Below, piece by piece: positions 1 to 4,031 of a DNA stretch of 10,876 nt. The stretch lies in NCBI GenBank assembly GCA_027382625.1, contig JAJKFJ010014826.1, positions 1 through 10,876 on the forward strand, in the 5' to 3' direction. Below the pieces are notes generated by a model, which saw only the letters and a program-made list of their open reading frames with translations, was not told the origin of the DNA and did no database searches. Both the position numbers and the translations under genes were made by a program. Source of the stretch: Tetmemena sp. SeJ-2015. Its lineage: Eukaryota; Ciliophora; Spirotrichea; Sporadotrichida; Oxytrichidae. Each line of letters begins with the position of its first letter. The first letter of the stretch is position 1.

Positions 1-166
1 CAATCTTCATTCCTGGCTCAATTTCGAAAGAGACATCTTTGACTGCTGGCTCAAGGTCCTCTCTGTACCTCATCTAAACTCCATTGAACTTAATGTGACC
101 TTGTTAAGGCCAGTTTATAAGCTCTGAATCCGATTTCTTTACCAATTCGTCTTCCTATAATGTAAA
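1..166 (-). CDS. ABCC transporter block H: entry to second nucleotide-binding domain
   Basis: Reading the minus strand from 166 down gives FTLQEDELVKKSDSE, then LINWPQQGHIKFNGV, then MRYREDLEPAVKDVSF and EIEPGMKI at the window edge. This is the usual ABCC run into NBD2: the WPxxGxIxF strand, then MRYRxxL, then VSFxIxPGxKI, which comes directly before Walker A. Walker A itself is off the window to the left. Two of the glutamines are TAA/TAG codons (QQ of WPQQ, Q of GVQM). The block follows block G (212-375) after removal of a short IES. As part of NBD2 it would bind ATP on the cytosolic side of a membrane exporter. Family assignment is firm; the substrate cannot be told. The 5' edge at 166 depends on the pointer chosen (TTTA, or TATA a few bases further in). 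Confidence 0.88.
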
Positions 167-211
167 CTTAAAACAAGATAAGAGGAGAATAGTCCTTGCA
201 ATATTTATATA
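167..211. other. Probable IES between blocks G and H
   Basis: AT-rich spacer between two consecutive minus-strand blocks. The word TTTA (as TAAA on the plus strand) stands at 212-215 and again at 163-166 in the same codon phase. Cutting out 49 bases joins the HLTNK segment to the LQEDELV segment in frame. A TATA pair also keeps the frame, so the exact edges are uncertain by a few bases. Confidence 0.6.
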
Positions 212-375
212 TAAATTTATTAGTGAGATGAAGCATTCTTTCAACTGATGGCATGCAGTACTAGTACTCTGCGTAGAATAGAATGGACACTAGAATATAG
301 GCAGCTATATCCATTACGAAAACCATAAGCACACTCAGCAAAGACGAGTTCACTTGCTCTTTCAAAATTAAAAGC
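212..375 (-). CDS. ABCC transporter block G: last TMD2 helices and linker to NBD2
   Basis: The minus strand from 375 down reads LLILKEQVNSSLLSVL, then MVFVMDIAAYILVSIL, then FYAEYQYCMPSVERMLHLTN. The hydrophobic stretch is a transmembrane helix of TMD2. The SVERMLHL motif matches the conserved ABCC linker SVERxxEY that leads from the last helix to NBD2. The block is joined upstream to block E by the pointer GCTTT (371-375 and 450-454) and downstream to block H. The blocks E, G and H lie in native order on the minus strand, so this part of the gene is interrupted but not scrambled. Confidence 0.85.
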
Positions 376-449
376 AAAGAAGAAATGAAGGTGAGTAAAT
401 CAAAAGGCCATATAGTATATTTAAACTTTTTCGTATTGCAAGGTTTATT
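376..449. other. Probable IES between blocks E and G
   Basis: AT-rich spacer bounded by the five-base word GCTTT (minus strand) at 450-454 and 371-375, both with G in the third codon position. Removing 79 bases gives SIAWLLILKEQVNSS in one frame, as expected for adjoining TMD2 helices. Confidence 0.65.
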
Positions 450-595
450 AAAGCCAGGCTATCGAAAGTGTAAATAGGCCTCCAACTAATTGAACTCTTA
501 AGCCTTGCCATCTGATGATGCTATAATTTAGAAGGAGCAGTTTACACTCTTTTGAAGTTGCTTTTCAAAAGGCTCAGCGAAAAACTTGACATTAT
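450..595 (-). CDS. ABCC transporter block E: TMD2 cytosolic loop with RW motif (frameshifted)
   Basis: From the pointer at 582-595 the minus strand reads NVKFFAEPFEKQLQKSVNCS, then FQIIAS, then in another frame RWQGLRVQLVGGLFTLSIAWL. ABCC proteins have here an F-x(about 22)-RWLxxRLxxxG pattern, and the spacing from NVKF to RW fits without any deletion. The change of frame falls at about 509-521, in the repeated run CATCATCAG on the minus strand. It looks like one missing base or two extra bases, either a true germline frameshift or a sequence error. A 23-base excision on CTTC copies would also restore frame but would leave the loop about eight residues short. The block is joined upstream to block F by a perfect 14-base pointer. 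Confidence 0.85.
582..595 (-). repeat. Scrambling pointer ATAATGTCAAGTTT (block F to block E)
   Basis: The 14-base word ATAATGTCAAGTTT occurs on the minus strand at 582-595 and at 3641-3654, in the same codon phase (AY-DNVKF). The flanking bases differ on both sides, so the match is exactly 14 bases. The join links TMD2 sequence ending in CRAYDNVKF with KFFAEPFEKQ. Confidence 0.9.
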
Positions 596-609
596 AATCA
601 CATATACTA
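596..609. other. 14-base spacer between scrambled blocks D and E
   Basis: Only 14 bases separate the end of block D from the start of block E on the minus strand. Both borders are fixed by pointers (610-619 and 582-595). In the protein these two blocks are not neighbours: plus-strand block 3427-3492 and minus-strand block 3641-3847 come between them. Confidence 0.8.
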
Positions 610-619
610 GAAGAAGTTG
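610..619 (-). repeat. Scrambling pointer CAACTTCTTC (block D to 3427-3492 block)
   Basis: CAACTTCTTC is at 610-619 on the minus strand and at 3427-3436 on the plus strand, in the same phase (N-F-F). It converts the plus-strand read through 3404-3426 into IES and restores QKLNFFVLIF. Confidence 0.9.
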
Positions 620-666
620 AGTTTCTAGTCAACTAAGAATTGGTCTTTTGCGAATCTGGTGATTAA
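610..666 (-). CDS. ABCC transporter block D: TMD2 RFxKD intracellular loop
   Basis: A 57-base block reading LITRFAKDQFLVDQKLNFF on the minus strand. It carries the ABCC TMD2 motif NRFSKDxxxVDxxLPxF, which lies on the intracellular coupling loop just after the FFDxNPxGR motif. The upstream pointer TTAATCAC is shared with 3396-3403 (end of NPAGKLIT). The downstream pointer CAACTTCTTC is shared with 3427-3436 (start of NFFVLIF). Both are in phase, so this tiny block is held between two plus-strand blocks in the finished gene. One glutamine is TAG. Confidence 0.92.
659..666 (-). repeat. Scrambling pointer TTAATCAC (3344-3403 block to block D)
   Basis: TTAATCAC is at 659-666 on the minus strand and at 3396-3403 on the plus strand, coding L-I-T in both. 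Flanking bases differ on each side, so the match is exactly eight bases. Confidence 0.88.
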
Positions 667-673
667 AATAAAT
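667..673. other. Seven-base spacer between scrambled blocks C and D
   Basis: Seven A/T bases only, between the pointer ending block C (674-686) and the pointer opening block D (659-666). In the finished gene the plus-strand block 3344-3403 sits between C and D, so this is a non-coding spacer between scrambled segments. Confidence 0.8.
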
Positions 674-686
674 TCTTAGAACTCTC
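674..686 (-). repeat. Scrambling pointer GAGAGTTCTAAGA (block C to 3344-3403 block)
   Basis: Thirteen identical bases at 674-686 (minus) and 3344-3356 (plus), both coding x-R-V-L-R in the same phase, with different bases on each side. The join brings LMIERVLR to GSISFFDVNPAG. Confidence 0.92.
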
Positions 687-798
687 TCAATCATCAAGTT
701 GTGGATTCTATTTGAGCCCAATAAGATAAGGTAATATGAATAGATGTTTCTGGCTATTGATGTGTAAATTGTATCTTTGGTTGAGAAGTGATCAGGAC
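674..798 (-). CDS. ABCC transporter block C: TMD2 extracellular loop and helix
   Basis: The minus strand reads NSPDHFSTKDTIYTSIARN, IYSYYLILLGSNRIHN, LMIERVLR. This fits the first loop and second helix of ABCC TMD2, ending in the xLHxxMxxxVLRAP motif. The block is joined by the 13-base pointer GAGAGTTCTAAGA (674-686) to plus-strand 3344-3356, which continues RVLRGSISFFDVNPAG. The upstream border is not resolved: the same frame runs without a stop into the HQPSS-type sequence at 799-885, and the expected join to plus-strand 3170-3315 shows no convincing pointer. Confidence 0.8.
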
Positions 799-885
799 TG
801 TTGAACAATAATTAATTATCCAAGAGACAGAGAGAGAACAGCTGTCGAAAGATATGCGAGGATGGTTAGTGTACTGAAGCTGAAA
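799..885 (-). CDS. ABC-transporter H-loop-like fragment, HQPSSHIF
   Basis: In a TGA-free frame from about 885 down, the minus strand reads SASVHQPSSHIFRQ, LFSLCLLDN. HQPSSxIFxxxxxLxLL is the H-loop region typical of ABCG (White-family) half transporters, where it follows the D-loop and is followed by a glycine two or three residues later. Here it lies among ABCC blocks. It could be the missing NBD1 H-loop of the same gene (block 2971-3084 ends just before that point), or a block from a different ABC gene interleaved at this locus. Codon choice is like the proven blocks (mixed third positions, TAA as Q). I found no pointer at either end. Confidence 0.5.
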
Positions 886-924
886 GATACATTCAAGTAA
901 GAGTTAGCCTTATAAATATAGTAT

Positions 925-1335
925 GCAAGACTTATGAAATAGCCTGAGTTGTTTAGTAAAGCCCAACCAATCGAAGAGAGGGCAGTCTAAATTCTCATTC
1001 TTTAATTAATTTCTGTGAGACTCTCTCATCTTGAGGACTTTATCAAGGAAGAAATTTTCAAGTCCGAAACATTTAATTGTTCTGAGGCCGAGGAGTAGCT
1101 AGTAAACTAAACCTATTCTTTTATCATTCTGGCCACTCTCTGTGACAATGATTTTGGAGATTAGCTTGTTGATACCCCACTAAATTAGAAACAGTCCTAG
1201 ATACATGGCTTGAACCAAGAGAGCGTAAAGTATGCCTCCCTTAATAGATATGAGGGCACAAGCAATCATCATCATGACTGGTGCCACTGCGCAGTAATAA
1301 ACTAGGACTAGGATTTTCTCAAGAATGAATATGAA
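925..1335 (-). CDS. ABCC transporter block A: TMD1 core
   Basis: About 135 codons open on the minus strand. In order: a long hydrophobic region (LVLVYYCAVAPVMMMIACA, GGILYALLVQAMYLGLFL, two helices), then ESGQNDKRIGLVYQLLLGLR, TIKCFGLENFFLDKVLKM, RESHRNQLKNENLDCPLFDW. The DxRIxxxxxLLxGxRxIKxxxxExxFxxK pattern is the intracellular loop of ABCC TMD1. This is the largest single block seen. TAG/TAA glutamines occur inside conserved positions. It probably ends between 960 and 905, where the sequence turns AT-rich. It starts near 1335; neither pointer partner was found in the window. In the finished gene it comes before the NBD1 blocks. Confidence 0.85.
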
Positions 1336-1340
1336 TGACA

Positions 1341-2510
1341 AGAAAAATTAAAATCATAATTCATAATGATTTAAGTGAAAAATATTTTTACGTGCATCCT
1401 AATGAGGATGGAAGTTTTCCATTTTAATGATGATTTAATTATAGCTTTTGATGATGTATTGGGTGTAAGGAAGGTATTTAACCTATCATAAATTATGAGA
1501 TCCTTTACTTTTTAAATTCTTTGAGAAGGTGAAGGCTTGCTAGCCTGCCAGTTGAACTATGCTGCTGTGAGCAAATATCTTAAATAATTCTCAATTAGCA
1601 CTCTTAAGTTCATATAATTTGATTGAATAGGTTTTAACTTGTTAAATAATTTAAAACAATCCAAATTTTCAGTTCCTGCCTTTTATACTGTAACAGTCTT
1701 GGTATACAGCAAAGAAAGCGATGAGTATATAGATATATTTTAATGAGATTAAGGAAGGAGTATGTTTAATTAGAAATATTTCTGAAATTTAATTTAATAT
1801 AGAGGAAAATAAAATAAGGAACATTAAATTATTCTCAATCAAACTCACAGGTTTTATTTTTGAGATAATTCTTTTTCTATAATTATCAAATTTTATTAAA
1901 TTTTTCACTTAAAATTATGATCACCTTGCCCTTTAGCAAAATAAGAAACCTTTTATTTTTATTATCAAACCCATATTTATAGCTCTCTCACCCCAGAGCT
2001 ACCTAAAAAGGATTATTGCACCTAAGCTTTAAATTTTTAGAAATAAATATAAACTTTTTCAAGTAACATAGTCGACTTATTAGAATAAATAAGATTTATT
2101 ATAAAGAATTTAATTTGATTTGCGATAAAATTCTCATTTATATTAAGTAAAGTTAAGTAATTCATTATTGCTATAAATTTAATTTTAATAGAATATGATA
2201 TAAAAATAAAATTAATTTTTAACTTGAATATGAAGTAGAGTAGAGATGGCTATTGAATAAGAAAGAAGAATTCTACCCGTTTGAGTATCTGTCTATCTTT
2301 CTCTTATAAAGTAATACCTTAATTTGCGTGGTAGTCTTCTTAAACTATTTTAATAATAAAAAATGAGGCGATTCTAATACCCATGTTTATTACCCTTACA
2401 AATGCTGCGCGTTTGAGCACTTTCTCATTAATTTCATGTCATGTAAGAGCACTCAGTCACTGTGTCAAACTCAACGCTCGCAAGCTTAAAGTACTAAGCC
2501 TTAGCGGTAT
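1341..2510. other. AT-rich germline-limited or intergenic stretch
   Basis: No gene I can name. Mostly A/T runs typical of IES or intergenic germline DNA. Three GC-richer islands stand out. Around 1515-1582 the minus strand reads SSIVQLAGQQAFTFSKNLK, loosely like an ABC Q-loop. Around 1627-1743 the plus strand is open and reads FSVPAFYTVTVLVYSKESDE. The third, 2390-2510, lies just after the transporter stop and is open in several frames. Any of these could be small blocks of unidentified genes; none is supported by a pointer pair. Confidence 0.4.
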
Positions 2511-2783
2511 TCAATATTAAAATTGCAAATTATAATCAATTTAATTTAACTTTAGAGCAGAGTTTAAATTAATTTAACTGAATTTATGTTTGGAATTGAA
2601 GAGCCACTTTTGCTCATCATCAGAGTAAGCCTACACCATTTTGGCAAAGTAACCGTCATTCGTGATTTCAGTGTCTGAGTCCTTGTTGGTCAAAAGCTTG
2701 AATGGGTGGTCGTACTCTGCTACTCTTCCTTTCTCCATAACTAAGATTTTGTCTGCATCTATCACTGTCGATATTCTGTGATT
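2511..2783 (-). CDS. ABCC transporter block T: C-terminus after NBD2 H-loop
   Basis: From about 2783 down, the minus strand reads [62 protein letters not shown]. This is the canonical ABCC end: AHRxxTVxDxDxIxVMxxGxVxEYDxPxxLL, starting at the H-loop histidine of NBD2. The frame stays open through an AT-rich tail to TGA at 2511-2513, so the last 25 or so codons could be true C-terminus or IES read-through. One Q (AKMVQAY) is TAG. The NBD2 core, from Walker A to Walker B, which must come between block H and this one, is not in the window. Confidence 0.9.
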
Positions 2784-2811
2784 TCATTTTACTTATTCAA
2801 TCAACTAATAG

Positions 2812-2819
2812 CAGTTATT
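2812..2819 (+). repeat. Scrambling pointer CAGTTATT (right-edge block to NBD1 signature block)
   Basis: CAGTTATT stands at 2812-2819 (plus) and 10722-10729 (minus), in the same codon phase (xx-V-I), with different bases on both sides. It joins SIYQNNHPVI to EELEQKYEEL. The two copies lie 7.9 kb apart on opposite strands. Confidence 0.75.
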
Positions 2820-2963
2820 GAAGAATTGGAATAAAAATATGAGGAGTTGGAGAGCGACTTTAAGTAAATGGAGAAAGGTGAAAACACAGTAATGGGAGAT
2901 GCAGGATGCAACGTTTCTGGAGGCTAAAAGGCAAGAATTTCGCTTGCTAGAGCTCTAATTCTA
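2812..2963 (+). CDS. ABCC transporter NBD1 signature block
   Basis: The plus strand reads AVIEELEQKYEELESDFKQ, MEKGENTVMGDAGCN, VSGGQKARISLARALI. VSGGQKARISLARA is the ABC signature (C-loop). The preceding GENTVMGDAGCN matches the ABCC NBD1 GDxTxIGExGxN. Four glutamines are TAA. The 5' edge is the eight-base pointer CAGTTATT shared with 10722-10729, which supplies the upstream Q-loop part. At the 3' edge the frame (0) differs from that of the D-loop block (1), and about five residues expected between RAL and LDNP are missing, so a very small block probably lies elsewhere. Confidence 0.9.
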
Positions 2964-2970
2964 TTTTTTT

Positions 2971-3084
2971 TTAGATAATTTAGTTAATCATAGCAATCCA
3001 ATTAGCGCCTTAGATGCTCAGATTTCTTTAAAAAAATTATAAAAAGTCAACTCATTATGGCTATCAGATAAGATTCGGATCACC
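2971..3084 (+). CDS. ABCC transporter NBD1 D-loop block
   Basis: Plus strand: LDN, then after an 18-base insert PISALDAQISLKKLQKV, NSLWLSDKIRI. LDNPISALDA corresponds to the end of Walker B plus D-loop (LLDDPLSALDA) of ABCC NBD1. LSDKIRI corresponds to LKxKTRI just before the H-loop. In this family the strand should continue LVTH; instead the frame goes on T-Q-N-Y-E, so the block probably ends near 3084 and the H-loop is coded elsewhere (see 799-885). The second acidic residue after Walker B is N where D is usual in the LLDD form, so NBD1 may be a degenerate ATP site, as is common in ABCC proteins. Confidence 0.75.
2977..2997. other. Candidate 18-base IES inside the NBD1 D-loop
   Basis: AAT occurs at 2977-2979 and 2995-2997 in the same phase. 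Removing 18 bases turns LDN-LVNHSN-PISALDA into LDNPISALDA, the conserved ABCC form. The length is a multiple of three and there is no stop, so the evidence is the motif alone. Confidence 0.55.
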
Positions 3085-3095
3085 TAGAACTATGA

Positions 3096-3169
3096 AAAGT
3101 AAGTTTTAATGAGATGATCTCAAATGAACCCTCTGAAACTTAGACAGATCTTATATACCAAGTTGAAGA
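3096..3169 (+). CDS. ABCC transporter NBD1 tail (probable)
   Basis: In frame 0 the plus strand reads KVSFNEMISNEPSETQ, TDLIYQVED. The position and form (GKV-xF-xEMI) suggest the last strand of NBD1 and the start of the linker to TMD2, where ABCC proteins have GxIxxxGTYxELL. No motif is diagnostic and the edges are not set by pointers; it is placed here because it lies between the D-loop block and the TMD2 start on the same strand. Confidence 0.45.
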
Positions 3170-3315
3170 TAGAAATTCTTGTAAAGCTTCGCTTTCAATT
3201 ATGAATTTAATCTTTAAAGCGAGGAAAAGATAGAAAGAACTGCTGGAGTAGGAGACGCAGCTACTAAGATATTCTCAATGTCTATAGTTTAATTTGTTTC
3301 CTTAATTTTTAATGA
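3170..3315 (+). CDS. ABCC transporter linker and start of TMD2
   Basis: In frame 2 the plus strand reads FAFNYEFNLQSEEKIERTAG, VGDAATKIFSMSIVQFVSLIF. ABCC linkers end in EExxxxGxVxxxVYxxY followed by the first TMD2 helix; EEKIERTAGVGDAATKIF fits that and SMSIVQFVSLIF would be the first half of the helix. The rest of the helix should join block C on the minus strand (NSPDHFS). The best phase-matched words (TTAATT, TTCTC) give too short a helix, so the join is open. Confidence 0.6.
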
Positions 3316-3343
3316 ATATTTTTAATGAATGCTAAGAAAATTC

Positions 3344-3403
3344 GAGAGTTCTAAGAGGATCTATTAGTTTCTTCGATGTGAATCCTGCTGGAAAGTTAAT
3401 CAC
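3344..3403 (+). CDS. ABCC transporter TMD2 block with FFDVNPAG motif
   Basis: A 60-base block reading RVLRGSISFFDVNPAGKLIT. FFDxNPxGRxxNRF is one of the most conserved ABCC TMD2 motifs, on an intracellular loop. The 5' pointer is GAGAGTTCTAAGA (block C, 674-686) and the 3' pointer TTAATCAC (block D, 659-666). Both neighbours in the protein are thus on the minus strand 2.7 kb away. Read straight through, the plus strand meets a TGA at 3408-3410, as expected if the following 23 bases are eliminated. Confidence 0.93.
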
Positions 3404-3426
3404 TATTTGAATGATTTGTTTCTCAA
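3404..3426. other. 23-base spacer between scrambled blocks
   Basis: Lies between pointer 3396-3403 and pointer 3427-3436. It contains an in-frame TGA and is skipped when block D is inserted between its neighbours. Confidence 0.8.
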
Positions 3427-3492
3427 CAACTTCTTCGTCCTAATATTTTCTGAATCCCTTTTTGCAGCAATTGGGTCTCTCCTTTACTCAAT
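3427..3492 (+). CDS. ABCC transporter TMD2 helix block
   Basis: A 66-base block reading NFFVLIFSESLFAAIGSLLYSI, a hydrophobic helix of TMD2. It begins with pointer CAACTTCTTC (partner 610-619) and ends with the 14-base pointer CTCCTTTACTCAAT (3479-3492, partner 3834-3847 on the minus strand). An ordinary ORF call from TTG 3407 to TGA about 3604 covers this block, but its first and last thirds are eliminated DNA; the hydrophobic run after LLYSI is read-through, not protein. Confidence 0.92.
3479..3492 (+). repeat. Scrambling pointer CTCCTTTACTCAAT (3427-3492 block to block F)
   Basis: Fourteen identical bases at 3479-3492 (plus) and 3834-3847 (minus), both coding L-L-Y-S-I in one phase; flanking bases differ. 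The join yields GSLLYSIIITPYAAIPVA, a normal TMD2 helix. Confidence 0.93.
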
Positions 3493-3640
3493 TATATATT
3501 TATTGGTTGTATATTCTGTGAGCTATAGTGAGCATAGTTTGATTCTTGCACTCTTCCTCTCTTATTTAATATATTGGAATAATTTCAATCGTCTTCCTAC
3601 TTGATCTCTGTGAGATGAATCGAATTTAAAATTTGGCTCT
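3493..3640. other. IES between inverted blocks
   Basis: Between the end of the plus-strand block (3492) and the far end of minus-strand block F (3641). The plus strand is open to about 3604 and codes a hydrophobic run, but the pointer evidence shows this frame is left out of the finished gene. Confidence 0.75.
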
Positions 3641-3847
3641 AAACTTGACATTATCATAGGCTCTGCAGGTTATGATTCCTCCTAGCATAGTGAGAATATT
3701 CGCTTGAAGTGGATCTCTGGAGTTGTTCTCATACTTTTGAAGAAGGACAAGGGCAGCACTGCATTTCTGATAGATGTAGACGCTTATTCCCACTAAAGTT
3801 GCAACTGGAATGGCTGCGTAAGGAGTAATTATGATTGAGTAAAGGAG
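3641..3847 (-). CDS. ABCC transporter block F: TMD2 helix and cytosolic extension
   Basis: A 207-base block, the clearest in the window. From 3847 down: LLYSIIITPYAAIPVATLVG, ISVYIYQKCSAALVLLQKYE, NNSRDPLQANILTMLGGII, TCRAYDNVKF. ABCC TMD2 proteins show here Pxxxxxxxxxxxxxxxxxxxx-S-RELxRLxxxSRSPxxxxxxETLxGxxTIRAF; NNSRDPLQANILTMLGGIITCRAYD is the local version. Both ends are fixed by 14-base pointers: 3834-3847 to the plus-strand helix block and 3641-3654 to block E at 582-595. Reading past 3641 gives sequence that does not fit the family. Confidence 0.95.
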
Positions 3848-4031
3848 TAAAAACCCATAGAAAATAAAGAGTTAGCGTGCCAGGCTATTAATAGAACTGC
3901 AAGACAATTTTTACATAGAATATTCTCATGAATCTCACCTGAGACTCTTTCAATTATCCAAACTTTATATTCTCTATAAAGGAAAGAGAATTCATTGAAA
4001 GTAAAAGAAGCTATGAAACAATCATTAGTAT
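3848..4031. other. Spacer between transporter block F and the TLDc gene
   Basis: No assigned feature. The plus strand is TGA-free and protein-like over roughly 3868-3984 (RARLLIELQDNFYIEYSHES) and the minus strand is TGA-free through the same interval, so neither is convincing. It should hold the upstream region, and in the macronucleus perhaps the telomere-addition site, of the TLDc gene. Confidence 0.4.

Noticed and set aside
2779..2787. Shared word ATTTCAT between 2781 and the end of block A as a pointer
   Set aside because: Out of codon phase, and the two parts are not adjacent in ABCC proteins.
3290..3315. TTAATT (or TTCTC) as pointer from the TMD2-start block to block C
   Set aside because: Both keep phase but leave the first TMD2 helix far too short, and such words are common in this DNA.
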